DNA of 64,000 bases from Runella slithyformis DSM 19594 (lineage in GTDB: Bacteria; Bacteroidota; Bacteroidia; Cytophagales; Spirosomataceae): assembly GCF_000218895.1 (NCBI RefSeq), contig NC_015703.1:1673501-1737500 (forward strand), read 5' to 3'. Below, piece by piece: positions 17,519 through 26,108 of this stretch. The notes beneath the pieces were generated by a model. The model did no database searches. It was not told where the DNA came from and worked only from the letters and a program-made list of their open reading frames with translations. A program made the translations under genes and the position numbers. How positions within the stretch are numbered: position 1 is the first letter of the stretch; each line of letters opens with the position of its first letter.

Positions 17519-19621
17519 CTACTTCCAGGTCAGTCCCATGTTATAAAACATAAAAGCGTAAATGTCCGCCGTTTGTTCCAACGACTTGGCCGTATTGCTT
17601 GCGCCGTGTCCACTGTTGACATCAACGCGAATCAAAAGGGGATTGGTCGTGGACTTAGCCGCTTTTTCCTGCAACTCAGCAATGTATTTAAACGAGTGTG
17701 CCGGCACTACACGATCGTCGTGATCGGCAGTGGTGACGAGCGTGGCAGGATAATTAACCCCTTCTTTGATATTATGTAACGGCGAATAAGCGTATAAATT
17801 TTTGAAATCCCCGGCATTGTCACTGCTGCCGTAATCGGCAATCCAGTTCCAGCCGATGGTAAATTTATGGAAACGAAGCATATCCATTACGCCCACCTGC
17901 GGAAAAGCCACTTTGGCCAACTCAGGCCGCTGATTCATGACCGCTCCGACCAATAAGCCCCCGTTGGAACCGCCGCGCAACGCCAAACGGGCATTGGAGG
18001 TATATTTTTCCCTGATCAGGTACTCCCCCGCCGCGATAAAATCGTCGAATACATTTTGTTTTTGAAGGCGCATGCCCGCTTCGTGCCATTTGTCTCCGTA
18101 TTCGGCCCCACCGCGCAGGTTGGCCTGGGCATACACACCGCCATTGTCTAAGAAAGGAATCAGTACCGGGCTGAATGAGGCCGTCAGGCTGATGTTGAAG
18201 CCACCGTAACCGTACAAAATGGTAGGGTGAGTACCGTCCAATTTCAGTCCTTTTTTGTACACAATGAACATCGGGATCTTGGTACCGTCTTTGCTCGGGT
18301 AAAACACCTGTTTGGTTTCATAATCAGCCGGGGTGAAAGCTACTTCGGGATTACGAAATACGCTGCTTTTGCGCGTGGCAATCTCATAACTGAAAATCGT
18401 GGGCGGGTAATTGAACGATGAAAACGTATAAAAAACCGTTTTATCCTCTTTCTCACCGCCAAAACCACTCGCCGAACCCAGCCCGGGAAGCGCCACTTCG
18501 TTTTCGAGTTTGCCGTTCAGGTCATACACATACACACGGGTAGTCACATCTTTGAGATAGGTCACAAAGAGCTTACCGCCGGCGGTACCTGCACCCTGCA
18601 ACGGTTCGGGCTTTTCCGGAATAATTTCTTTCCAATCTTTCTCGTCCGGCTTAGCCGGGTCAAAAAGGAAGATACGCTCGTTTTTTGCTTTTTTATTGGT
18701 TTGCAGCAAAAACGCATTGCCTACATTATCCACTACCGAAAACTTATCATTAGTGATCTCGGCCACGATCGGTTTAAAGGCTTTTTGACCGCTTTTGCGA
18801 TAATAGAGCGCATTTCCATCTTTTCCTTTTCCTCGGTCTGAAATATTCAGGAATGCAAAGCGCTCATCTTCACTGACATACACTCCATGAAAACGCTGCG
18901 GATTGGTTTTGTCTTCATAAACCAACTCATCGGCGGCCTGCTCAGTACCGACTTTATGGAAAAATACCTGATGGTTTTCATTTTTGGCCGCCAGCGCACT
19001 GCCTTCCGGCTTGGGATAACGGCTGTAATAAAACCCATTACCCTGCCACGAAGCGCCCGAAACTTTTACCCACTCAATTTTGTCGGAGAGCATTTTGAGG
19101 GTTTTCATATCCATCACTTGGTATTCCTGCCAATCGGAACCACCTTTGGAAAAACCGCATACGGCATAATCACCATTTTTGGAAAGACTGAACACCGTCA
19201 GGCGCGTGGTGCCGTCGGCAGAAAGTTTGTTGGGATCAAGCACTTCTTCGGGCGTGCCGTTGATGCCCTTCTGACGATAGAGAACCGACTGATTTTGGAG
19301 TCCGTTGTTTTTGTAGAAATAAAAATACCCTCCTTTGCGGCGCGGAGAGGAATATTTGGGATAATTATAGATCTTTTCCAGCTGTTGTTTAATAAGACCG
19401 CGATAGGGAATCTTTTCCAGATACCCGAAGCTGACCTTGTTTTGCTCCGTTACCCAGGCTTTGGTATCGGCGGCATTATCATCTTCGAGCCAACGGTACG
19501 GATCGGCCACTTTGGTACCGTGGTAATCATCGGTCTGATCGACCTTGCGGGTAGCGGGATACTTCATTTGAGCGTGTGCTGTAACGGATAAAAGAGCAAA
19601 AAACAAAAGGAGGATTTTCAT
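17519..19621 (-). CDS. Prolyl oligopeptidase family serine peptidase (S9A), secreted
   Basis: S9A prolyl oligopeptidases cut short peptides after proline. The 700-aa product has an N-terminal signal peptide (LLLFFALLSVTAHAQ), a seven-bladed propeller that filters substrate size, and a C-terminal alpha/beta-hydrolase domain. The triad is visible: Ser in RGGSNGGLL (about residue 552), Asp in DHDDRVVP and His in SGHGASN. The DPYRWLEDD motif near the N-terminus is typical. I chose the ATG at 19621, where the signal peptide begins; an upstream ATG at 19654 would add eleven residues. It may be co-transcribed with pruA downstream, linking proline-peptide cleavage and proline oxidation. Confidence 0.93.
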   Translation of the reverse strand: MKILLLFFALLSVTAHAQMKYPATRKVDQTDDYHGTKVADPYRWLEDDNAADTKAWVTEQNKVSFGYLEKIPYRGLIKQQLEKIYNYPKYSSPRRKGGYFYFYKNNGLQNQSVLYRQKGINGTPEEVLDPNKLSADGTTRLTVFSLSKNGDYAVCGFSKGGSDWQEYQVMDMKTLKMLSDKIEWVKVSGASWQGNGFYYSRYPKPEGSALAAKNENHQVFFHKVGTEQAADELVYEDKTNPQRFHGVYVSEDERFAFLNISDRGKGKDGNALYYRKSGQKAFKPIVAEITNDKFSVVDNVGNAFLLQTNKKAKNERIFLFDPAKPDEKDWKEIIPEKPEPLQGAGTAGGKLFVTYLKDVTTRVYVYDLNGKLENEVALPGLGSASGFGGEKEDKTVFYTFSSFNYPPTIFSYEIATRKSSVFRNPEVAFTPADYETKQVFYPSKDGTKIPMFIVYKKGLKLDGTHPTILYGYGGFNISLTASFSPVLIPFLDNGGVYAQANLRGGAEYGDKWHEAGMRLQKQNVFDDFIAAGEYLIREKYTSNARLALRGGSNGGLLVGAVMNQRPELAKVAFPQVGVMDMLRFHKFTIGWNWIADYGSSDNAGDFKNLYAYSPLHNIKEGVNYPATLVTTADHDDRVVPAHSFKYIAELQEKAAKSTTNPLLIRVDVNSGHGASNTAKSLEQTADIYAFMFYNMGLTWK

Positions 19622-19651
19622 GAACAATAGTATATTAGGTGAAGTGTTCGA

Positions 19652-19659
19652 CAAAAATA
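19652..19659 (-). promoter_or_regulatory. Candidate -7 element for prolyl oligopeptidase gene
   Basis: On the minus strand this reads TATTTTTG, a full match to TAnnTTTG, about 30 nt before the ATG at 19621. No TTTG is found at the proper upstream spacing. A second TATTTTTG occurs at 19692-19699. Confidence 0.4.
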
Positions 19660-19663
19660 AAGA

Positions 19664-19691
19664 ATGTCGCCCTCTTGTAAGAGAACGACAT
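19664..19691. terminator. Interrupted hairpin upstream of prolyl oligopeptidase gene
   Basis: ATGTCG and CGACAT enclose a second stem, CTCTT and AAGAG, separated by two-base internal bulges. On the minus strand it is followed by a T-rich run (TTCTTTATTTTTG). It could be a secondary terminator for the lipoprotein gene or a leader structure. Confidence 0.4.
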
Positions 19692-19796
19692 CAAAAATAG
19701 TGGGATTAGTCCCGAATATACGGGCAACATAGAAATTCACATAAAGTTTCTGTAAGGTAAAATAGGCCTAAAATGCAGGAAGAGGGATGTCAACAA

Positions 19797-19824
19797 AAAA
19801 CCGCTCTCTTACGAAAGCGGTTTT
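19797..19824 (-). terminator. Rho-independent terminator after lipoprotein gene
   Basis: AAAACCGCT and AGCGGTTTT form a 9-bp stem with a 10-nt loop; on the minus strand it ends in TTTTTTG. It lies 31 bp beyond the stop of the lipoprotein gene transcribed in the same direction. Confidence 0.82.
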
Positions 19825-19854
19825 AAAATAATCTTTATAAAGTCAGGCAAATCG

Positions 19855-20310
19855 CTAGGGGGATACCAACGTATAATTATTAATGGTTCCGCCGGTTTTT
19901 TGGCTTCCGGAGGTACGCGTGATCACAAATTCCGTTTCGCTTGCCGAATTAATGGTAAACTGAATGGTACCGCTCGTGCCGGTAGGCTGCGGAGTAAGGC
20001 TTTTCAGGATCAGACTGTTTCCGGAAGCCGTTTCCTGCACTTCCCATTGACCGGTAAAGGTATTGCCGTCAAATTCTTTTAACGTCACCGAGGTAGGACT
20101 GCTCAGATCCAATCGAAAGTTCAGGTATCCCGGTGTGGGGTTGGTTGCCACGCCTTTGGTATACACTACACTTGAGCCATGTTTTATCAATTGTGCACTC
20201 CACACCCGCCCGATCACTTCGCTTAAAGGTTTAGGTTTAGGCTTACAGCTTGAGACCATCACGGTGCCTGCAACTGCAATCATTACTAAAACCGTAAAAA
20301 TACGTTTCAT
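19855..20310 (-). CDS. Hypothetical lipoprotein
   Basis: The 151-aa product starts with a lipoprotein signal peptide, MKRIFTVLVMIAVAGTVMVS, with a lipobox SSC at about residue 22, so it should be lipid-anchored in the envelope. The mature part is short, rich in Ser, Thr and Gly, and looks all-beta, with segments such as NFRLDLSSPTSVTLKEF and GTIQFTINSASETEFVI that suggest a lipocalin-like or small beta-sandwich fold. I do not recognise a family. It is a single-gene unit: a strong terminator follows and more than 200 bp of non-coding sequence precede it. Confidence 0.75.
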   Translation of the reverse strand: MKRIFTVLVMIAVAGTVMVSSCKPKPKPLSEVIGRVWSAQLIKHGSSVVYTKGVATNPTPGYLNFRLDLSSPTSVTLKEFDGNTFTGQWEVQETASGNSLILKSLTPQPTGTSGTIQFTINSASETEFVITRTSGSQKTGGTINNYTLVSP

Positions 20311-20460
20311 AAATAGTTACTATTTTAAGTAAAATTGATTCTCCACACTAAGCTTACTATACAAAACCCACGCCAAAGGTTTAATATTGCGCCCGAATAT
20401 CAGTTTTTTTCAAAAAACTTGCAAGCTTTCTGAACGAAACCTCTTCAAAGGCCTTTTGCG

Positions 20461-20474
20461 TTGGTTATAACCAA
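20461..20474. promoter_or_regulatory. 14-bp perfect palindrome in an intergenic region
   Basis: TTGGTTATAACCAA lies between the lipoprotein gene and the NTF2-like gene, 52 nt past the end of the latter. It could be an operator half-site pair or chance; no further support is visible. Confidence 0.25.
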
Positions 20475-20526
20475 GACGAAAAAAAGAACGGATGCGTTGC
20501 ACCAACACCTTTTTTTTGATAAAAAC

Positions 20527-20982
20527 TTACTTTTCCGGCAAGCGAAGCGACTGCCAGGTCACCATTTGCCAGCCTTTTTTTCGCTTTATATATACGTCTG
20601 TAAAACGAAAACGCGTATTCAGTGACTGCCCGTTGCTGAGCACTTTGGCCGAGCAAACGCCCGTGATAACGGCAGTTTTATCATAAATACGCACCTTCAC
20701 TTCTTCGGGGGTCATTTCGTTATAGATCAGTTTTCCATCCTTCATGGATTGGATGAATGAGGCTTTGGTATCGATCAGGGCGTTGGAGTGGCAATAGACC
20801 AGATCTTCACCCAATACCTGATCCAGGTATGCATAATCTTTGCTTACCAACGCCGCAAAACGTTTTTTCTCTATATCGGCCACGAGCGTCTCTTTGGACG
20901 TTTGCGACAGAGCCACGTAGCTTTTAAATACCCAGAGCAGTAAAATGGCCGCCACCGGTGTCAGCCTTGACATATTTTTCAT
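20527..20982 (-). CDS. NTF2-like (DUF4440/SnoaL-type) exported protein
   Basis: The product of about 151 aa has an N-terminal signal peptide (AAILLLWVFKSYVALSQ) and then a cystatin-like NTF2 fold typical of DUF4440: an initial helix ADIEKKRFAALVSKDYAYLDQVL, then strands EDLVYCHSNALIDTKASF and TRFRFTDVYIKRKKGWQMVTWQ. Such domains bind small ligands or act as simple enzymes; the function here is unknown. Starts at 21012, 20988 and 20982 are possible; the last gives the cleanest signal peptide. It follows the GMC oxidoreductase gene by 4-34 bp on the same strand, so the two almost certainly form an operon and may work on the same periplasmic substrate. Confidence 0.8.
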   Translation of the reverse strand: MKNMSRLTPVAAILLLWVFKSYVALSQTSKETLVADIEKKRFAALVSKDYAYLDQVLGEDLVYCHSNALIDTKASFIQSMKDGKLIYNEMTPEEVKVRIYDKTAVITGVCSAKVLSNGQSLNTRFRFTDVYIKRKKGWQMVTWQSLRLPEK

Positions 20983-21016
20983 AGACATTAAAATTAACGG
21001 AAAACAATTCACAAAA

Positions 21017-22729
21017 CTACAAATTCTTCTTTTTCATTTCCTGCACCGCATGATTGGCCGCCCGGGCCGTAAATGCCATGAAGGTCAGGGACGGATTCTG
21101 CGTACCGATCGAGGTCATGGCCGCACCATCCGTGACAAACACATTTTTACAGGCGTGCAATTGATTCCACTTATTGACCAGCGACGTTTTAGGATCTGCA
21201 CCCATACGTACGCCGCCCATTTCGTGGATATCCAAGCCGGGGTTACGCTTGTCGTCTACCAAACGAATGTTTTTAAAGCTTGCCTTATCCAGCATTTCCG
21301 CTACCGTTGTATGAAAATGGTTAATGATTTTAAGGTCATTCTCATCATAGCCAACGGAAGTAATCAACTGCGGAATGCCGTATTTGTCTTTTTGATCAGG
21401 ACTCAGGCGCAGATGATTTTCAAATTTCGGAATGGTTTCGGCCTGAATCTGAACATACAGGCTCCACGGCCCGGGCTGACTGTTCTTTTCTTTCCAATCA
21501 GCCCCGAAACCTTCCTGACCGGCGGCATGTCCCCAACCGCCGCGCGCTGCGCTTAAAGCCACCAGATACCCGCGCAAAAAATCGGTTTCCTGCCTGTGGA
21601 CGTTCTGATAGCGCGGCATAAAACCCGACGTAGGTCGGCGGCCAAAGTAATATTGATCTTCAAAGCCGTCAATAGTGGCATACACATTTCCACGATAATT
21701 ATGAAACGCGACAAAATGCCCCAGCAGCCCGTTGTCATTTCCCAATCCCGCCGAAAAACGATTGGAAGTAGAATTGAGCAGGATTTGGTTACTTGCCAAA
21801 CAGGAAGCATTCAGAAAAATGATCTTTGCGTAATACTCGATCACTTCTTTGGTGTTGGCATCAATGATGCGAACGCCCGAAGCTTTGCCCAATTTTTCAT
21901 CATATATAATGGAATGAACCACCGAATGAGGTCGCAGCGTGAGTTTGCCGGTCTTTCGGGCCGCCGGCAGCGTAGCCGACTGCGAACTGAAATACGCTCC
22001 GTACGGACAGCCTCGGTAGCACAAATGCCGGGCCTGACACTGTCCCCGGCCAAGGGCCGTATGCCAAGGTTGGGGCTTGGTCAAATGCGCACAACGGCCA
22101 ATGATCAGATGGCGGTCGGTATAGTGGGCGTTCAGCGATTTTTGCAGGTGCTTTTCTACGCAGTTCAATTCCCATGGGGGTAAAAATTCCCCATCGGGCA
22201 ACCCTTCCAGTCCGTCTTTGTTTCCGCTGATCCCCGCAAAGCGCTCTACGTAACTGTACCAGGGTGCCATCTCGTCGTAGGTCACGGGCCACGGAACGGC
22301 AAAGCCATCGCGAGCGGGTCCTTCAAAGTCAAATTTACTCCAACGCTGCACCTGTCGCGCCCACAAAAGTGATTTTCCTCCCACCTGATACGCCCGAATC
22401 CAGTCAAACGGTTTTTCCTGGATATAAGGCTGCTCGGCATCTTTGGTGAAAAACTGCTGCGTAGCCTCATCGAGCGCGTAGCATTTACTCGCGATGGGGT
22501 TTTCTTCCCTGAACGACGGCGGAAGGCGATTATGGTGCTCAAACTCCCACGGATTTTTCATGGCCGTGGGATAATCCGTAATGTGATTGACGTCACGGCC
22601 TCGCTCCAGCACCAGCGTGCGCAGGCCTTTTTCACAAAGCTCTTTGGCTGCCCACCCGCCCGAGATCCCCGAACCGATCACGATGGCATCGAAGGTATTT
22701 TGTTTTTGGGCGTTGATATTCAGATACAT
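21017..22729 (-). CDS. GMC family oxidoreductase
   Basis: GMC oxidoreductases are FAD enzymes that oxidise alcohol groups, in this subgroup often sugars or glycosides. The 570-aa product has the Rossmann motif VIGSGISGGWAAKEL near the N-terminus, a cysteine-rich motif RHLCYRGCPYGAY in the middle, a catalytic-region His in DIHEMGGVRMG, and the C-terminal FAD-contact segment GTQNPSLTFMAF. There is no signal peptide of the Sec or clear Tat type. In Bacteroidetes such proteins are often encoded with a gluconate-2-dehydrogenase subunit-3-like protein; none is seen here, and instead an NTF2-like exported protein follows within a few bases. Confidence 0.9.
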   Translation of the reverse strand: MYLNINAQKQNTFDAIVIGSGISGGWAAKELCEKGLRTLVLERGRDVNHITDYPTAMKNPWEFEHHNRLPPSFREENPIASKCYALDEATQQFFTKDAEQPYIQEKPFDWIRAYQVGGKSLLWARQVQRWSKFDFEGPARDGFAVPWPVTYDEMAPWYSYVERFAGISGNKDGLEGLPDGEFLPPWELNCVEKHLQKSLNAHYTDRHLIIGRCAHLTKPQPWHTALGRGQCQARHLCYRGCPYGAYFSSQSATLPAARKTGKLTLRPHSVVHSIIYDEKLGKASGVRIIDANTKEVIEYYAKIIFLNASCLASNQILLNSTSNRFSAGLGNDNGLLGHFVAFHNYRGNVYATIDGFEDQYYFGRRPTSGFMPRYQNVHRQETDFLRGYLVALSAARGGWGHAAGQEGFGADWKEKNSQPGPWSLYVQIQAETIPKFENHLRLSPDQKDKYGIPQLITSVGYDENDLKIINHFHTTVAEMLDKASFKNIRLVDDKRNPGLDIHEMGGVRMGADPKTSLVNKWNQLHACKNVFVTDGAAMTSIGTQNPSLTFMAFTARAANHAVQEMKKKNL

Positions 22730-22924
22730 ATTATTAAATCTCTTTTATGATACAATGAGAAAAACCTGCTTCCAAAACCCGAAGGTAACAAGATTTAAGG
22801 AGGGAAGAAACAGGGTGGGTGTGTAAATATTTCCACAAATCTTTCCCTTACCGGCATACTTTTTTAATAAGTGCCGATGAACGCAATGTATTTGCCTCAG
22901 CAATTGAAATAAACTAATCTCTCC

Positions 22925-23785
22925 ATGAAAATGAAACGATTCATCGTTGCTTCCGTCGCTTCTCTGGCCCTGGTGGTTGCCTGCCAAAAAGTACCCCTCA
23001 CGGGCCGTAATCAGTTGATGCTGATCAACAGTAAAGAGCTCTTACCCATGAGTTTTACCAGTTATAAAGAAGTCCTTGATACCAGTACGGTACTTAGAAA
23101 CGGCGCTCAGGTCGAAATGGTCAAACGCGCGGGCCAACGCATCCGGAAATCAGTCGAAGAATATATGGCCGCCCATAACTACGCGCAGGTATTGGAAGGG
23201 TTTCAATGGGAATTTAACGTGATCGAAAACAAAACCGTGAACGCGTGGTGTATGCCGGGAGGAAAGGTCGTCTTTTATACGGGCATATTGCCGATCTGCC
23301 GTGATGAAACGGGAGTGGCCGTGGTGATGGGGCACGAAATATCGCATGCCATTGCCAGCCACGGCGCCGAGCGCATGAGTCAGGGATTATTGGCGCAGGG
23401 CGCATTGACCGCCGGTCAGGTTGGCTTAGGAGTCGCAATGGCCAACAAACCGCAGGAAACCCAAAATACCTGGATGGGGCTGTATGGAATGGCCGCACCT
23501 GCTGCGGCTAACGTGGGGTATATTTTGCCCAACAGCCGCAATCAGGAAAGTGAAGCCGACCGCCTTGGGCTGACCTTCATGGCAATGGCAGGCTATGACC
23601 CCCGCGCGGCGGTCGATTTTTGGCAACGTATGGCACAGGCAAGCGGCGGACAAAAACCTCCTCAGTGGCTCTCTACCCACCCTGCCGACAACAGCCGTGT
23701 ATCCAACCTACAAAAGTTGATGCCGGATGCCATTAAGCTGTATAACAAATCAACGGGAAATACCAAATCAACCGGAAGACGATAA
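22925..23785 (+). CDS. M48 family metalloprotease, lipoprotein
   Basis: M48 zinc proteases of this type (LoiP/BepA-like) act in the periplasm on misfolded outer-membrane proteins. The 286-aa product has a lipoprotein signal peptide with lipobox VVAC at about residue 20, the zinc motif HEISH (first His about residue 137) and the third ligand in ESEADRLG. The core includes NAWCMPGGKVVFYTGIL, characteristic of the family. After the catalytic domain the protein ends with STHPADNSRVSNL, also conserved, and a short basic Ser/Thr-rich tail. Unlike BepA it has no TPR domain. It is a single gene followed by a strong hairpin. Confidence 0.92.
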   Translation: MKMKRFIVASVASLALVVACQKVPLTGRNQLMLINSKELLPMSFTSYKEVLDTSTVLRNGAQVEMVKRAGQRIRKSVEEYMAAHNYAQVLEGFQWEFNVIENKTVNAWCMPGGKVVFYTGILPICRDETGVAVVMGHEISHAIASHGAERMSQGLLAQGALTAGQVGLGVAMANKPQETQNTWMGLYGMAAPAAANVGYILPNSRNQESEADRLGLTFMAMAGYDPRAAVDFWQRMAQASGGQKPPQWLSTHPADNSRVSNLQKLMPDAIKLYNKSTGNTKSTGRR

Positions 23786-23802
23786 TAATAACGTCGGCAT
23801 CT

Positions 23803-23850
23803 AACGTCGGCGAGGTTTTGAACGGCAGGCGCCCAGCCCTCGCCGACGTT
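23803..23850. repeat. REP-like hairpin, 13-bp perfect stem
   Basis: AACGTCGGCGAGG (23803-23815) is exactly complementary to CCTCGCCGACGTT (23838-23850), loop 22 nt and GC-rich. A partial copy of the arm, AACGTCGGC, precedes it at about 23790. It lies between convergent genes and probably terminates both transcripts, but its size and partial duplication suggest a dispersed repeat. Confidence 0.7.
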
Positions 23851-23861
23851 ACAATGTTTTC

Positions 23862-24293
23862 TTAATCTTTCATCAATCGTGCTCTGATGGCCTCCGGAAT
23901 GGGGGCTTTCTTTTTTTGCGCATAATCATAAAACACCACCCGAGCGAGCCCTTCAGCGGCAATGCGCTCATGACGGGTGCTGAGGACCAACTGCTGAAGC
24001 TGAATACTGAACTCATCTACCGAGCCCGTCTTGACCTGCGAAGCCACCACCACTGTATCCGGATAAGTGACGGGGAATTTATACCGACAGTTTATTTCGG
24101 CCAAAATCGGCCCAACTCCCTCGGGAAGTGCGGCCAGCTGCAAAAAATCACTGAAAAACCGAATCCGCCCCGACTCCATATAGCGCAGATACGAAACATT
24201 ATTGACATGCTGCATGGCGTCCATGTCTCCCCACTGCACCGGAAGTTCGAGGTAAGACGGATAGTCTTTGATAAACTCCTGAATAAAAAGCAT
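23862..24293 (-). CDS. Acyl-CoA thioesterase, 4HBT hotdog fold
   Basis: The 143-aa product is a single hotdog domain of the 4-hydroxybenzoyl-CoA thioesterase class, which hydrolyses acyl-CoA thioesters in the cytoplasm. The active-site aspartate is in QWGDMDAMQHVNNVSYLRYM, the pattern shared by YbgC/FadM-like enzymes, followed by the long helix and a NCRYKFPVTYPD strand. The acyl chain preference cannot be read from the sequence. It ends next to a strong bidirectional hairpin and lies 11 bp downstream of the RDD gene on the same strand, so the two are probably co-transcribed. Confidence 0.88.
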   Translation of the reverse strand: MLFIQEFIKDYPSYLELPVQWGDMDAMQHVNNVSYLRYMESGRIRFFSDFLQLAALPEGVGPILAEINCRYKFPVTYPDTVVVASQVKTGSVDEFSIQLQQLVLSTRHERIAAEGLARVVFYDYAQKKKAPIPEAIRARLMKD

Positions 24294-24304
24294 GTACTGT
24301 ATCG

Positions 24305-25015
24305 TTACGTGTTTTCCTGTGCGGCCAGATGCGTATAATCATTGACAATGGTTAGCAGAAAGGTGCGCGGCTCTCCTATATTGTTGACAGAAAGCACATT
24401 GGATACTTTTTCGGCCGTTTGCTGCGTCAATTCTTCATTCCGCCTTCTCAGAACCTGACGGATGGTTTCAATATCCCGGTCATTCAGTTGAGCGGCTTCT
24501 GCATAGGTTACTTTATAATCTTCGGGCAGTTCCTGATATACTACCTGGCTCAGATTCACCCGTTTGGTGGTTTTTATAACGGTAGTTCCCGCCGCAATAT
24601 CGCCGACCCGTTGTCCTTTTCCATTGGCGGCTATTGCGATGATGGCCACCAACGGGGTAAAAATACCCGTATCAATAATCAATAGCAGCCAACGGAGCAG
24701 GTAAGCGCTGAGCGTTGGCTTACTTCCATCCAATCGTACTACCCGGATATTCATGGCCCGTTTTCCCAGTGTTTGCCCGTTCAAAAAATATTCACTCACC
24801 AGCGGATACAGCATAATAGGAAGAATAACGGTCAGCATCACAAAGAAAATGGATTGATTTTCGCCGAATTTCAGCACCGAAAATAAGCCAAGCCATGCGA
24901 TCGCCCACCCCAAAGAAATCAATCGGTCGATAATTGTGGCCAAAATACGGTCGCCGAGACTGGCCGGCTCATACTCTAATTCAACATTTTGAGAAGTTTG
25001 GATTCGGACAGACAT
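24305..25015 (-). CDS. RDD family membrane protein
   Basis: RDD proteins are small inner-membrane proteins named for conserved Arg-Asp-Asp residues; their role is mostly unknown. The 236-aa product has the RDD core at ASLGDRILATIIDRLISLGW, then three to four membrane segments, and GQTLGKRAMNIRVVRLDG between them, as is typical. About 90 cytoplasmic residues follow, with a charged helix (DRDIETIRQVLRRRNEELTQ). The ATG at 25015 (MSVRIQTSQNVELEYEPAS) fits family starts better than one 72 nt upstream. It is divergent from the SpoIIM gene; an RDD/SpoIIM pair is a recurrent arrangement in Bacteroidetes and Actinobacteria. Confidence 0.88.
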   Translation of the reverse strand: MSVRIQTSQNVELEYEPASLGDRILATIIDRLISLGWAIAWLGLFSVLKFGENQSIFFVMLTVILPIMLYPLVSEYFLNGQTLGKRAMNIRVVRLDGSKPTLSAYLLRWLLLIIDTGIFTPLVAIIAIAANGKGQRVGDIAAGTTVIKTTKRVNLSQVVYQELPEDYKVTYAEAAQLNDRDIETIRQVLRRRNEELTQQTAEKVSNVLSVNNIGEPRTFLLTIVNDYTHLAAQENT

Positions 25016-25125
25016 TTTTTCGGATGGAAAAGGATGAATTCGTGAATGAGTGAATAGTTTTTTATAACTTTTCCGCAAAATAGACAATTCGTTTATTTAC
25101 TCATTCCAACATTTGTTCATTTTTA

Positions 25126-26073
25126 ATGAAAGAAGCTGTTTTTGTCAAACGAAATACGGAAAAGTGGCAGGAGTATGAATCGACTCCCGCCCACGACCCC
25201 GACCGACTTACAGAGCGGTTCATTGAACTGACCGATGACCTTTCGTACGCCCGTACCTTTTATCCCAACGCTACCGTAACGCGTTATCTCAACGGCGTGG
25301 CTTCACAATTTCACCAAAAATTGTATGCCAATCGCCGCGAAGACCGCAACCGCATTGCCGCATTTTGGAAACATGAACTTCCGCTGTTGATGTTTGAATC
25401 GCGTTTCAGGCTTTTGTATTCATTTTTGTTTTTTATCGGAGCCTGTATTCTGGGCTGGATATCGGCTGCTCACGATGATACCTACGTGCGGCTCATCATG
25501 GGTGATGATTATGTGAACCAAACCCTCGAAAATATCAAAAACGGTGATCCGCTGGCTATTTACGGCGGCACCGGCCAAGCAGATATGTTCATGCAGATTA
25601 CCGTCAACAACATTAAAGTGTCTTTTGCTGCCTTTGCGTTGGGGGCTTTTTTCTCGTTTGGCACCATTGCCATTCTTTTTCAGAACGGTATCATGCTGGG
25701 AGCATTTCAGTATTTTTTCTTCGAGCGCGATTTGCTTTTAGCCTCTGTTTTGAAAATATGGATTCACGGCACGCTCGAAATCTCCGCCATTGTGATCGCG
25801 GGCGGGGCCGGTCTGGTCATGGGTCACAGCTTACTTTTCCCCGGTACCTACAGCCGGCTCGAATCCTTTAGGCAAGGTGCCAAAAAAGGGATGAAGATCG
25901 TCATCGGGTTAGTACCCGTTTTTGTCGCGGCCGGTTTTTTGGAAAGTTTTATTACGCGTCTTACCCTGCACCCTGTAGCAAGCAGCGCCATTATCCTTGT
26001 ATCCGCCGTCTTTATCGTGTGGTATTTTGTACTTTACCCCCGAAAGGTACACCGGGAATCCATGTCCGCTTAG
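25126..26073 (+). CDS. Stage II sporulation protein M (SpoIIM/DUF95) family membrane protein
   Basis: The 315-aa product has an N-terminal soluble helical part of about 95 residues, then five to six membrane helices. It matches the SpoIIM/DUF95 family found widely outside spore formers; segments such as QITVNNIKVSFAAFALG and HGTLEISAIVIAGGAGLVMG are characteristic. In Bacillus SpoIIM helps peptidoglycan hydrolases at engulfment, but its role in non-sporulating Bacteroidetes is not known. It lies head to head with the RDD gene (110 bp apart) and 35 bp before a second membrane protein on the same strand. The usual further partners (MoxR ATPase, DUF58) are absent. Confidence 0.9.
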   Translation: MKEAVFVKRNTEKWQEYESTPAHDPDRLTERFIELTDDLSYARTFYPNATVTRYLNGVASQFHQKLYANRREDRNRIAAFWKHELPLLMFESRFRLLYSFLFFIGACILGWISAAHDDTYVRLIMGDDYVNQTLENIKNGDPLAIYGGTGQADMFMQITVNNIKVSFAAFALGAFFSFGTIAILFQNGIMLGAFQYFFFERDLLLASVLKIWIHGTLEISAIVIAGGAGLVMGHSLLFPGTYSRLESFRQGAKKGMKIVIGLVPVFVAAGFLESFITRLTLHPVASSAIILVSAVFIVWYFVLYPRKVHRESMSA

Positions 26074-26108
26074 CCGCCTGTCATATAACCTTCTAAACCG
26101 CCTAATCA

